Below are positions 50,947-59,800 of a stretch of 64,000 bases of DNA, in pieces. How positions within the stretch are numbered: the first letter of the stretch is position 1; each line of letters begins with the position of its first letter. The notes beneath the pieces are model-generated. The model was given only the letters and a program-made list of their open reading frames with translations. It was not told the DNA's origin and ran no database searches. The stretch comes from Epilithonimonas zeae (lineage in GTDB: Bacteria > Bacteroidota > Bacteroidia > Flavobacteriales > Weeksellaceae). Where the stretch lies: assembly GCF_023278365.1 (NCBI RefSeq), contig NZ_CP075338.1, positions 992,001-1,056,000 of the forward strand, in the 5' to 3' direction. The translations under genes were made by a program, and so were the position numbers.

Positions 50947-51216
50947 ATTGATTCTTCTAAAACCATAAAGAATAATTTAAACGCAAAGTCCGCAAAGTTT
51001 TTTGAATCTTATTGAAAATATTTTTAAGATTCGCAATTCGCCTTTGGCGTAATCATCGATTCCTTTAAAAACAATAATCATATTGAGATAAAGGCGCTTC
51101 GCTCAGCAAAAATTAATCTTGAAATATTCAAATTCGTGTTCTTGGTGAAAATCTTTGTGCCTTTGTGTTTAACTTTTTGAACATCAAAAATACAATCAAA
51201 TTTCTTTCAAAAAAGA
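50947..51216. other. Repeat-rich spacer between kinase and barrel genes
   Basis: The divergent spacer of about 343 bases. It holds a family C repeat (50980-51172) and then the regulatory repeats described separately (51217-51245). No reading frame of note. Confidence 0.5.
50980..51172 (-). repeat. Dispersed repeat family C (extended copy)
   Basis: The minus strand shows ACACAAAGGCACAAAG at its right end and the plus strand ACGCAAAGTCCGCAAAG at its left end. Between them are AAAGGCGCTTCGCTCAGCAAAA and ATTCGCCTTTGGCG. The ends are thus inverted relative to each other, giving a roughly 190-base composite element. Confidence 0.5.
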
Positions 51217-51245
51217 CATTAACCTTCCATTAACCGTTCATTAAC
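51217..51245 (+). promoter_or_regulatory. Three CATTAAC direct repeats at 11-base spacing (OmpR-type sites)
   Basis: CATTAAC at 51217, 51228 and 51239: exact 7-base repeats separated by four bases, so one helical turn apart. This is the layout bound by dimers of OmpR/PhoB-type regulators. The last repeat ends 23 bases before a CAATTTTG -7-like box (51269-51276) of the barrel gene, so it lies over the -33 region, where an activator would bind. The likely regulator is encoded at 48972. Confidence 0.6.
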
Positions 51246-51289
51246 AAAACTTTTCTGTGTTTCGTCTCAATTTTGTCAAAATTATTGAA

Positions 51290-53641
51290 ATGAAAATATA
51301 TAACGCAATTGTACTTCTGTTTCCAGTTTTTGTCTGGAGCCAGAATGTCAAAGGACATATCGAGAACGAAAATCAGGAATCTATCTCTGAATCAAGCATT
51401 GAAATTAATGAAAACAAATCGATATTCTATTCCGATAAAGATGGAAATTTCAGTCTTGAAGGTATTTCGAAATTTCCTATCTCAATTGTCATCAAAAAAC
51501 AAGATTACCAGGATTATGAAATTATTTTGGAAGATAACCAATCACTGAATATTATTCTTAAAAAGGATACTGTAAAATCAATTGCTGGTGTCACGATAAA
51601 AGCTAACAAACCTTTACTGAAAAGGAAAATTGACCGATTGGAATTCAATATCGATAAAACACCACTTCAAAATCTGAATGCCTGGGATATCTTGAAAAGT
51701 ACACCCAATATTTTAGTGAAAAATGAAGAATTAAGTGTCAGAGGAAACTCTCAAATTATTGTAACCATTAATGATAAAAAAACTTTGATGACGCAGGAAC
51801 AACTCAAACAACTCCTTGAAAATACGGATGGAAATAATGTTTCATCTGTGGAAGTCATCACCAATCCGCCTGCAAAATACGAAGCGCAAGGAAGCGCCAT
51901 TATCAATATCAAAATGAAGCAAAATGTTCTTTCCGGCTACAAAGGAAGAATCTCGACAAGATATACTCAGGCAACTTATGCCAAGGGATTGATTGGGACT
52001 TCGCAATCTTACAATACTGATAAATGGCAATTGACCGGGAATTACAATTTTGTAACCGGAGATTATGTCCGGAAAAACTTTGATGTAGTAGTTTTTGACA
52101 AAGATAAAACCCGTTGGGAAAGCGACATGGAGAGAAAAACACACGCTCACGAACAGCACGTTTACAATTTTTCCGGACAATATACTTTGGATAGTTTATC
52201 AACAGTTCAGTTTGGTTTTGACGGTTATAATGCGCCTAACAACACAGGTCATTACAATGTTCCGACGAATATTTACAACACGGAAAATAATCAGTTGCAA
52301 TCGTATTACTTAACATCCAACAAGAAAAAGCAATATGATAACAGTTTTAATTCTTATTTGGTTTATGATAAAAAATTTGGAAACAACAACCTGACTTGGA
52401 CAAATAACTCGAGCACAAAACGCTTTAAGGAAAATCAGGATGTAGCAACTTTATTGAATTTTGACGGTCAACCTGCAAATAATAACAGATTTGCAAATAA
52501 TAGTGTTCAGGATATTTCGCTTTATGCTACGCAGTTGGATCATCGATTTTCTAATGACAAATTCACATTGGAAAGTGGTTTGAAATACAGTTTTGTAAAC
52601 AATAAAAATGACCTCGATTTCTTTGATGGAACCAGCGGAACTTTGATTCAGGATTTAACAAAAAGCAACCTATTTAATTATAAAGAGAATATTTTTGCTG
52701 GTTATATTTCCTCAGAATACAAATGGAAACAATGGGAAATGAAAGCTGGTTTGCGTTCGGAAACTACTTTAATTAAAACCAATTCTGATAATCCGGTTGT
52801 AGAAAATAAGACGACAAGAACCGGACTCTTCCCTACTTTTTACCTGATGTATAACCTGACAGAAGACCAGCAATTAGGATTCTCGTACGGAAAAAGAATC
52901 GACCGGCCGAATTATGATTTCCTGAATCCTTCCAAATCTTATTATAATCTATATTCTTACTTCCAAGGTGATGCTTATCTGAAATCAACCATCATTCATA
53001 ATCTGAGTTTGACTTACACGGTAAAAGACTGGAATTTCGAGGCATATTATAGCTATATCAAAGACCCTTCGATGGAAATTTCTATACAAAATCCGCAGAC
53101 TTTTGAAACAGTTTATAATTACACCAATATTGACCACGGACAAAATCTAGGCATGAATTTCTCCAAAAACTTTTCTATCAAGCCATTCTGGAAACTGAAT
53201 CTCTTTGCAATGGGAGAATATCAGGAGAATTATTTTATGGGAACGGACCAAGTTTTATACAAAAATGATGTCTTCTTTTACAATGCGAACATTTCTACAC
53301 AAATCACTTTGGACAAAGCAAAAACCTGGGATTTGAATGTGTCTTATGTTTATAATTCTAAGACGATCCAGGGTTCGTTTGACATCAGTTCCTCTCAGAA
53401 CACCAATATCATTATCAATAAGAAAATGTTTGATAAAAGATTGGAAACAGGTTTGGTTTTCAATGATATTTTCCGAACGAATAAGAATACGATCTCGACA
53501 AGATATGCAGATCAAAATCAATATTTCAAAGATTATCGCGATACGCAGTATTTTATGATCAATCTGAAATATAACTTCGGAAATCAGAAAGTGAAAGATG
53601 CGAAGACTGGGCGTAAGACGGATGAGCAGAATAGACTTTAA
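51290..53641 (+). CDS. Outer-membrane beta-barrel receptor-like protein (783 aa)
   Basis: Signal peptide (MKIYNAIVLLFPVFVWSQ), an N-terminal carboxypeptidase-regulatory-like beta domain (about 20-95, NVKGHIENENQ to IILKKD), a plug-like domain (about 105-210, with NILVKNEELSVRGNSQIIV and SSVEVITNPPAKYEAQG) and a large C-terminal barrel (about 215-783) with many aromatic strands, as in the outer-membrane beta-barrel family near TonB-dependent receptors. No TonB box is obvious. It is divergent from and probably controlled by the two-component system at 48972-50946. The GTG at 51257 is passed over because ATG 51290 opens the signal peptide. Confidence 0.88.
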   Translation: MKIYNAIVLLFPVFVWSQNVKGHIENENQESISESSIEINENKSIFYSDKDGNFSLEGISKFPISIVIKKQDYQDYEIILEDNQSLNIILKKDTVKSIAGVTIKANKPLLKRKIDRLEFNIDKTPLQNLNAWDILKSTPNILVKNEELSVRGNSQIIVTINDKKTLMTQEQLKQLLENTDGNNVSSVEVITNPPAKYEAQGSAIINIKMKQNVLSGYKGRISTRYTQATYAKGLIGTSQSYNTDKWQLTGNYNFVTGDYVRKNFDVVVFDKDKTRWESDMERKTHAHEQHVYNFSGQYTLDSLSTVQFGFDGYNAPNNTGHYNVPTNIYNTENNQLQSYYLTSNKKKQYDNSFNSYLVYDKKFGNNNLTWTNNSSTKRFKENQDVATLLNFDGQPANNNRFANNSVQDISLYATQLDHRFSNDKFTLESGLKYSFVNNKNDLDFFDGTSGTLIQDLTKSNLFNYKENIFAGYISSEYKWKQWEMKAGLRSETTLIKTNSDNPVVENKTTRTGLFPTFYLMYNLTEDQQLGFSYGKRIDRPNYDFLNPSKSYYNLYSYFQGDAYLKSTIIHNLSLTYTVKDWNFEAYYSYIKDPSMEISIQNPQTFETVYNYTNIDHGQNLGMNFSKNFSIKPFWKLNLFAMGEYQENYFMGTDQVLYKNDVFFYNANISTQITLDKAKTWDLNVSYVYNSKTIQGSFDISSSQNTNIIINKKMFDKRLETGLVFNDIFRTNKNTISTRYADQNQYFKDYRDTQYFMINLKYNFGNQKVKDAKTGRKTDEQNRL

Positions 53642-53710
53642 TTTTAATTATAAATTATAAATGATGAATGATGAATGATTTTAATTAAGAACTTAGCACT
53701 TTAATTAAAA

Positions 53711-53741
53711 AAACGGTTGTTTCAAATATGAACAACCGTTT
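53711..53741. terminator. Bidirectional terminator
   Basis: AAACGGTTGTT, nine bases, AACAACCGTTT with A- and T-runs outside, between the barrel gene and the convergent M1 peptidase gene. Confidence 0.88.
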
Positions 53742-53763
53742 TTGATTTTATTTTAATTTAAGA

Positions 53764-56136
53764 TTATTTCTTTCCTGCAGCCTGCATTGGATTTACTTTT
53801 CCATTGGAAGCACCTCTTGCAGCATCTTTTTGTTTTTGTTTGAAAACCTGGAATTTGCTTGGTGTTTCTGCTGAAGTTGAAGCAGCCCAGAAATTATTAG
53901 AAGTATCAATATCTGCTGTTTCTCTCATTGGGTCGACCTGGACAGACTTCAGTTTCTTATCAAAATAATATGTTTTGGAAGCCCTTTGCTCGTTATGTCT
54001 CCAGATTTGGACACTGATTTTATCATTCAGTTTTGAACCATCTTCAAATGTGAATTCTAAAATAATTGGCATTACCAATCCGCCTTTGTTAGAAAAATCG
54101 ATTTGATAAGCGGTCACATTATTTTCTTTTTTGATGTCTTTTGCATCTAATTTCTCTAGGTTTCCAGTCGTCAGATTATATTCTTTAGATGTATCTACTT
54201 TCTCCTGTCCACGGTCGTATCTGTAATAGAAATCCTGAACATCTTTGTCAGATTCTACATAAAACTTGATATTCTTATCATCTTTATTTCTGATTTTAGA
54301 AATATCTTCAAACTCGTTCAAACCAGGTTTATCCACTTTATATGTCACGGTTTCAGTTTTCGGAACAGCTTCGAAATCTGGCGTTGCAATGGTCACTTTG
54401 TCCAAAGAAATATCTACAGGATCTGTTCCATAAAACCATCCTCTCCAAAACCAATCCAGGTCTTCCCCACTCGCATCTTCCATTGTTCTGAAAAAATCTG
54501 CAGGTTCAGGATGACGAAAAGCCCACCTTTTAGCATAAGTCTTGAACGCTTTATCAAACAATTCTCTGCCCATAATGGTTTCACGAAGAATGTTAAGTCC
54601 CGTTGCCGGTTTTGAATAAGCATTTGGTCCAAACTTTTCGATATTTTCAGAATTGGTCATAATCGGTTCCAATTCGTCTTTCGGCAATTTCATATAATCA
54701 ACGATTGTCCAAGCTGGCCCACGTTTTGAAGGGAATTTGTTGTCCCATTTTTCTTCCGTCAGATATTCTGTAAACGTGTTCAGACCTTCATCCATCCAGC
54801 TCCATTGTCTTTCGTCTGAATTGATAATCATTGGGAAAAAGTTATGTCCCACTTCGTGAATAATCACGCCTAACATTCCGTTTTTGATGGCTTCAGAATA
54901 AGTTCCATCTTTTTCAGTTCTTCCATAGTTGAAACAAATCATCGGATACTCCATTCCGTTGGCCGCTTCTACAGATTGCGCTACAGGATATGGATAAGGA
55001 ATCGTAAATTCTGAATAAGTTTTAATGGTATGAGCTACAGCTTTTGTAGAGAATTTTCTGTAAAGTCCGTAAGCCTCTTTTCCATAAAAACTCATCGCCA
55101 TTACTTTATTGTTGTTTTCAGGAATCGTCACGCGCATGCCGTCCCAAATAAATTTTCTTGAAGAAGTCCAGGCAAAATCACGAACGTCATTCGCTTCAAA
55201 AATCCAGGTTTTTCTTTGTTTGGAGTGATTTTTTTCTGCTTTTTTGGCTTCGTCTAATGTTACAATTTCTACCGGTTCATTAGAGTTTTCAGCCTTTCTA
55301 TATCTCGCTAATTGTTCTGATGACAAAACTTGATCGTAGTTTTTACATTCGCCTGTTCCACCAACAACGTGATCGGCAGGAACATTCATTTTGACTTTAT
55401 AATTTCCGAAAACCAAGGCAAACTCACCACGTCCTGTGAACTGATGATTCTGCCAGCCGTGAAAATCACTGTAAACACACATTCTCGGGAACCATTGTGT
55501 GATGGTGTAAAGGTCGTTGCCATCTTCAGCAAAATATTCGTAACCACCTCTTCCACCTTTTTCGATACGATTCGGGATGTTGTAATTCCAATTAATTTTA
55601 AAAACGAATTTCTCTCCTTTTTTCAAAGCTTTTGGAAGGTCGATACGCATCATTGTTTTGTTGACAACATAATTTAATGGATTTCCGGAAACGTCGGTTA
55701 CTTTTTCCAGATTTACCCCATAACCATTATCTGCAACAGGGAGTTCGGAAGCTTTTACTTTATCGATAACTACTTTTTTCGGAAGCGTAGAAGAAACTGC
55801 ATAATCTGCATTTTTCACAGAAGACTGCTCATTTTCGTCCAACTGAAGCCAAAGATAATCCAGATCGTCCGGTGAATTGTTGTAATAAGTGATGGTTTCC
55901 GAACCCTTCAGATTTCTTTTATCTTCGTCCAAATAAGCTTCGATATCGTAATCTGCACGTTGTTGCCAGTAAGCGTGACCAGCCGAGCCAGAAGCGGTTC
56001 TGTAAACATTGGGAGTTGGGAGAATGGTTCCGAGCTGTTCAAATTTGTTCCCGTGATTGCTTCCCGGATTATTTTGGATATTCTGCGCCGAAACAACAGC
56101 AGAACAGAATACAAGTCCTAAAACTTTTAACTTCAT
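53764..56136 (-). CDS. Exported M1 family metallopeptidase (790 aa)
   Basis: Signal peptide (MKLKVLGLVFCSAVVSA). The zinc site is visible as H427-E-V-G-H431 in IIHEVGHNFFP with the third ligand E450 in WMDEGLNTFTEYL, the gluzincin pattern with 18 residues between. The N-terminal beta domain precedes it (residues ~50-270) and a helical and beta C-terminal part follows. The usual GAMEN motif appears as ANGMEYPM. Probably a periplasmic or surface aminopeptidase. The ATG at 56136 opens the signal peptide; a start at 56175 does not. Neighbour genes (HupE/UreJ and DUF6702) are often found beside such peptidases in this phylum (recalled, not searched). Confidence 0.9.
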   Translation of the reverse strand: MKLKVLGLVFCSAVVSAQNIQNNPGSNHGNKFEQLGTILPTPNVYRTASGSAGHAYWQQRADYDIEAYLDEDKRNLKGSETITYYNNSPDDLDYLWLQLDENEQSSVKNADYAVSSTLPKKVVIDKVKASELPVADNGYGVNLEKVTDVSGNPLNYVVNKTMMRIDLPKALKKGEKFVFKINWNYNIPNRIEKGGRGGYEYFAEDGNDLYTITQWFPRMCVYSDFHGWQNHQFTGRGEFALVFGNYKVKMNVPADHVVGGTGECKNYDQVLSSEQLARYRKAENSNEPVEIVTLDEAKKAEKNHSKQRKTWIFEANDVRDFAWTSSRKFIWDGMRVTIPENNNKVMAMSFYGKEAYGLYRKFSTKAVAHTIKTYSEFTIPYPYPVAQSVEAANGMEYPMICFNYGRTEKDGTYSEAIKNGMLGVIIHEVGHNFFPMIINSDERQWSWMDEGLNTFTEYLTEEKWDNKFPSKRGPAWTIVDYMKLPKDELEPIMTNSENIEKFGPNAYSKPATGLNILRETIMGRELFDKAFKTYAKRWAFRHPEPADFFRTMEDASGEDLDWFWRGWFYGTDPVDISLDKVTIATPDFEAVPKTETVTYKVDKPGLNEFEDISKIRNKDDKNIKFYVESDKDVQDFYYRYDRGQEKVDTSKEYNLTTGNLEKLDAKDIKKENNVTAYQIDFSNKGGLVMPIILEFTFEDGSKLNDKISVQIWRHNEQRASKTYYFDKKLKSVQVDPMRETADIDTSNNFWAASTSAETPSKFQVFKQKQKDAARGASNGKVNPMQAAGKK

Positions 56137-56271
56137 TTTTTCAAAACAATTAGATAATTCTTTACAAGTAATCAAATTTAGGGAATTGTTACGAATGAAA
56201 TAAAGATTCGTATTTATTTTTACCAGTAAAGATTAATTCTAAATAGCATAGTCTTAATACACTGAATCACT

Positions 56272-56356
56272 CGCAGCCCGAGCTGAGTGGAGCTCATTTT
56301 TTGGATGGACTTTGGGGAGGTAAAAATAGCGGGAACGGAGCGCGGAAAAGCTGCCC
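56272..56356 (-). repeat. Dispersed repeat family A, copy 2
   Basis: On the minus strand it starts GGGCAGCTTTTCCGCG and ends CTCAGCTCGGGCTGCG, matching copies at 614-693 and 63002-63107. It lies between the M1 peptidase gene and the HupE/UreJ gene. The centre differs from the other copies. Confidence 0.65.
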
Positions 56357-56411
56357 AAATTGAAATAATTGTGGTTTCCAATAATTGATTTTGATAAAAT
56401 TAAATCGAGAT

Positions 56412-56990
56412 TTAAAAAGGCAATCGTTCCAAAGTCATTTTGAGCGCCAATGCGAAAACTCCCGATGAAACGAATAAAATCCAGTCTTTTCTATTCACCC
56501 GGAAAAGTTTGAGCAGAATGAAAAGCAGGATTAAAATCACAATGACCAAGACAATCTGACCCAACTCCAAACCAATATTGAAGCCCAAAAGTGGAACGAA
56601 GATACTTTGTTCTTTAGCTAGCATCATTCTCGCAGTATTCGCAAATCCCATCCCGTGAATCAAACCAAAAATCAAAGCTAAATAGTAGTTGAGACTCATC
56701 AGCTTTTTCTGATTACTTTTCATCAAAATATTGCCTAAAGCGGTGATGACAATAGTCAAAGGAATCAGAAACTCGACCCAATTTCCGGGAACTCGAAGAA
56801 CATTAAGTGTACTCAACGCCAAAGTGATGGAATGTCCGATGGTAAAAGCGGTTACGAGAATCAGGATTTTTTTGAAATCGTTGTAGGAATAAACTGCAAT
56901 CAGTGCCAAAATAAAAAGCTGATGATCCAGCGCATCCAGAGAAATAATGTGTTCCCAACCGAGTTTCAAGTAAAAAATAAAATCCTGCAT
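56412..56990 (-). CDS. HupE/UreJ family membrane protein (192 aa)
   Basis: Six or so hydrophobic segments with the family marks GWEHIISLDALDHQLFILAL near the N-terminus (His and Asp residues), TIGHSITLALS and LIHGMGFANTA with a membrane His. Classical members are nickel transporters of hydrogenase or urease clusters, but no such genes are here. The divergent neighbour is a DUF6702 protein, so this copy probably serves a different, unknown task. Confidence 0.85.
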   Translation of the reverse strand: MQDFIFYLKLGWEHIISLDALDHQLFILALIAVYSYNDFKKILILVTAFTIGHSITLALSTLNVLRVPGNWVEFLIPLTIVITALGNILMKSNQKKLMSLNYYLALIFGLIHGMGFANTARMMLAKEQSIFVPLLGFNIGLELGQIVLVIVILILLFILLKLFRVNRKDWILFVSSGVFALALKMTLERLPF

Positions 56991-57052
56991 CCTGTCATTT
57001 TAAAAAAGAATTACGAAAATAATGATTAATTTCGACTTAAATTTTGGGTCTG

Positions 57053-57556
57053 ATGAAGAACTTTTTCTTTGCAATTGCTATTTTTTCTTTGGCTTTGGCG
57101 CTTTTCTCTTTCAAATTTCATCCTTATCACGTTGGCTCTATGGAATTTAATTACAGCCAAAAATCAAAAACCTTTGAAGTTTCCGGACGATTTTTCATGG
57201 ATGATTTGGAGAATGCTATTAATAAAAAATATGGAAAAAATCTTCATTTCCTGAATCCAAAATCTGAAAAGGAAATGAATGAAGCGCTAAAAAACTATGC
57301 CTCAGAATATGTGAAATTGAAAGTGAACAATCAATTTGTGAAAGTTAATTTTGTTGGTTACGAGGAAGATAAGGAAAGTGTTGACATTTTTCTGGAATCT
57401 GAAACTGTTTCTAATCCTAAAAAAATTGAAACTGCAGTCAGTTTTCTTTATAACCTTTTTGATGACCAGATGAATATCATTCACATTGTCATAAAAGGTC
57501 AACGTAAAAGTGAAAAACTGAATTATCCTGACCGTTATCTTTTTCAGGAATTTTGA
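57053..57556 (+). CDS. DUF6702 family protein (167 aa)
   Basis: A signal anchor (MKNFFFAIAIFSLALALFSF), then the DUF6702 pattern: KFHPYHVGSMEFNY with a His-x-x-His near the start of the mature part, FEVSGRFFMDDLENAINKKYG, and the C-terminal YNLFDDQMNIIHIVIKGQRKS. Function unknown. It is divergent from the HupE/UreJ gene, 60 bases away. The ATG at 57053 is preferred over a TTG at 57044. Confidence 0.88.
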   Translation: MKNFFFAIAIFSLALALFSFKFHPYHVGSMEFNYSQKSKTFEVSGRFFMDDLENAINKKYGKNLHFLNPKSEKEMNEALKNYASEYVKLKVNNQFVKVNFVGYEEDKESVDIFLESETVSNPKKIETAVSFLYNLFDDQMNIIHIVIKGQRKSEKLNYPDRYLFQEF

Positions 57557-57659
57557 TTGAAAATAGTTATCGTTTTTATCAATAATCAAATCAAAGTGCG
57601 ATTAAGAAAAGGTTTAAAGACTCATCAATTGCAATTTTAAATTAATTACGTTGAAATAA

Positions 57660-57692
57660 TTTGGTACTAAAGAATAAAATGTTCTAATTTTG
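57660..57692 (+). promoter_or_regulatory. Promoter of the TetR gene
   Basis: TTTG (57660-57663), a 21-base spacer and TAATTTTG (57685-57692): a near-perfect Bacteroidota promoter. An operator palindrome starts directly after the -7 box, so the regulator probably controls its own gene. Confidence 0.72.
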
Positions 57693-57705
57693 CTAACGCT
57701 GTTAG
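57693..57705. promoter_or_regulatory. TetR operator, site 1
   Basis: CTAACGCTGTTAG: arms CTAAC and GTTAG around a three-base centre, right after the -7 box of the TetR gene and so over its transcription start. Three similar sites lie at 58334, 58422 and 58531. Confidence 0.65.
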
Positions 57706-57717
57706 AAATAATACAAA

Positions 57718-58314
57718 ATGGGAGTTCACGAACGTCGTCAAAGAGAAAAAGAATCTATACGCGCCAATATTTTGGACGCTTCTTTTAATTTGGCTAAAAC
57801 AGAGGGTTGGGCTTCGCTTTCCATTAGAAAGATTGCGGATGCGATAGAATACAGTGCACCAGTTGTTTACGATTATTTTGAAAATAAAGAAGCTATTCTT
57901 TATGAAATTTCATTAAACGGGTTTCATCAATTACATATCGAATTATTGAAAGCACAGAAAAAACACGATGAGCCAGAAGATCAATTGACTGCTATTGTGG
58001 ATGCTTACTGGAAATTTGCTTTCAAGAATAAAGAATATTATCAATTGATGTTTGGGCTGGGAATGCAGTGTAGCGGAAAAGGAATGATGAAGGAAGAGTT
58101 TTCTTCGTTTCAGGATATGCTTTATGAACGCACTTTGGAAATCATCAATAAAAAAGGATCGAATCCCGATAATGCTTGTCATTCTTCTCATGCTTTATTT
58201 TCAGCCGTTCACGGGTTGATATCTATTATGATGATGAGAAATGCGGATATTCCTTCTACAATGAACAAAACAACATTAGACGAAACTGTTTCAGCTTTTA
58301 TTAAGTCATTGTAA
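57718..58314 (+). CDS. TetR/AcrR family regulator of the RND efflux operon
   Basis: A 198-residue repressor. The N-terminal HTH (residues ~14-60) shows the family pattern: SIRANILDASFNLAKTEG, LSIRKIADAIEYSAPVVYDYFENKEAIL. The C-terminal domain (about 75-195) would bind a ligand, possibly a pump substrate. It precedes the efflux operon on the same strand by 290 bases. Four operator-like sites around it suggest it represses itself and the pump genes. Confidence 0.92.
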   Translation: MGVHERRQREKESIRANILDASFNLAKTEGWASLSIRKIADAIEYSAPVVYDYFENKEAILYEISLNGFHQLHIELLKAQKKHDEPEDQLTAIVDAYWKFAFKNKEYYQLMFGLGMQCSGKGMMKEEFSSFQDMLYERTLEIINKKGSNPDNACHSSHALFSAVHGLISIMMMRNADIPSTMNKTTLDETVSAFIKSL

Positions 58315-58333
58315 TTTTTTTTTGATTTACAAA

Positions 58334-58346
58334 TTAACACCGTTAG
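58334..58346. promoter_or_regulatory. TetR operator, site 2
   Basis: TTAACACCGTTAG, matching site 1 in eight of its ten arm and most centre positions. It is the first of three sites between the TetR gene and the efflux operon. Confidence 0.6.
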
Positions 58347-58421
58347 GAAAATTAACATTAAATTAATGTAGTATTTGGTTCAAAGTTCAAAATTTGAAGA
58401 AATCAAATTTGTCTTAAAACA

Positions 58422-58434
58422 TTAACACTGTTAG
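58422..58434. promoter_or_regulatory. TetR operator, site 3 (with extra half-site)
   Basis: TTAACACTGTTAG, followed six bases later by a further CTAAC half-site (58440-58444) in TATACTAACGT. Confidence 0.6.
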
Positions 58435-58530
58435 TTATACTAACGTATTATTATCAATTTTAATAGATTAAATCATTATGAAAACCACAATATAAACCCA
58501 ATCCAATATTATATTTTTTTAAACAAATTA

Positions 58531-58543
58531 TTAACACTGTTAG
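58531..58543. promoter_or_regulatory. TetR operator, site 4
   Basis: TTAACACTGTTAG, identical to site 3, 60 bases before the adaptor gene start. The repeated block TTAACACTGTTAGGAAA is also shared in part with site 2 (TTAACACCGTTAGGAAA). Confidence 0.62.
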
Positions 58544-58602
58544 GAAATATAACTATAAAACTATTAAGAACATATTTAACTAAACTTAATTCATATCTCA
58601 AA

Positions 58603-59763
58603 ATGAAAACTATTACTCAACTAAAATTTATTGTACTTCTATCAAGTATTATACTTTTACAAAATTGTACCAAAGCGGCAGAAGGTGCAGGTGCGCCACC
58701 ACCAGCTCCGGAATTACCTGTCTACACCGTAATCACTTCCAATACTTCGACTTTTCAGGAATTCCCGACTGCATTGGAAGGTAAAAATAATGTGGAAATC
58801 AGATCTCAGGTGGATGGTTATCTGGACAAAATTTATGTGGAAGAAGGTGCATTCGTGAGAGCGGGACAACCTCTTTTCAAAATAGATTCCAGATCTTACG
58901 GCGAGCAGGTAAATATGGCAAGTGCCAACCTTCAGGCTGCCAACGCGAATATCCAAAAAATGAAAGTCGAAGTAGACCGGTTAACAACTTTGGTTGCTGA
59001 AAAAGTAGTTTCTGATGTTCAATTGAAAACAGCGAAAGCGAATTACGCAGTTGCAGTTGCAACAGCAGCACAGGCAAAAGCTGCTTTGGGAGGTTCTAGA
59101 ATCACCAATGGATTTACTACAATCACAGCACCTGTTAGCGGTTATCTTGGTAGAATTCCTTACAAAAAAGGAAGCCTGATCTCCAAAACTGATCCTACTC
59201 CATTGACTTTCGTTTCTGACATCAGCGAGATTTATGCTTATTTCTCCATAAGTGAAATCGATTTTATTGCTTTCCAAAAGAAATATGTCGGCGCAACGCT
59301 GGAAGAAAAAATGAGAAATATGCCTTTGGTAGATTTGGTAATTGCAGACAACTCCACTTATTCTGAAAAAGGAAAAATGAAAATGATTGATGGGCAATTT
59401 GATAAAAGTACTGGTGCAATCACGGTTCGTGCAACGTTCCCCAATCCAAACGGAACTTTGAGAAGCGGAAACACAGGAAAAGTGAGAATGCCTCAATTAT
59501 TGTCAGATGCAGTTGTTATTCCGCAAGAATCGACATTCGAAATTCAGGATAAAACTTACGTTTACGTTCTTGGAAAAGACAAAACGGTTACTAGCAAACC
59601 AATTACAATTTCAGGAAAAACTGAGCATTATTATTTCATTTCCGAAGGACTTAAAAAAGGCGACCAAATCGTATTTACAGGTTTAGGCAGCTTGAAAGAT
59701 GGCGCACCAATCAAACCAAAAATGATTTCTTCTGACAGCCTATTAACAGCGACGCCTTTGTAA
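58603..59763 (+). CDS. RND efflux periplasmic adaptor subunit
   Basis: A 386-residue lipoprotein (lipobox QNC, C22) of the AcrA/MexA family that links the inner-membrane pump to the outer-membrane channel. Seen: the lipoyl-like half-motifs VEIRSQVDGYLDKIYVEEGAFVRAGQ-type and TAPVSGYLGRIPYKKGSLI, an alpha-hairpin (about 105-155, LQAANANIQKMKVEVDRL) and the beta-barrel and membrane-proximal domains (TGAITVRATFPNPNGTLRSG). First gene of the efflux operon, 37 bases before the pump gene. Confidence 0.95.
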   Translation: MKTITQLKFIVLLSSIILLQNCTKAAEGAGAPPPAPELPVYTVITSNTSTFQEFPTALEGKNNVEIRSQVDGYLDKIYVEEGAFVRAGQPLFKIDSRSYGEQVNMASANLQAANANIQKMKVEVDRLTTLVAEKVVSDVQLKTAKANYAVAVATAAQAKAALGGSRITNGFTTITAPVSGYLGRIPYKKGSLISKTDPTPLTFVSDISEIYAYFSISEIDFIAFQKKYVGATLEEKMRNMPLVDLVIADNSTYSEKGKMKMIDGQFDKSTGAITVRATFPNPNGTLRSGNTGKVRMPQLLSDAVVIPQESTFEIQDKTYVYVLGKDKTVTSKPITISGKTEHYYFISEGLKKGDQIVFTGLGSLKDGAPIKPKMISSDSLLTATPL

Positions 59764-59800
59764 ATCACTCATTAACAGAAGACTTAAAACTATACTTCTT

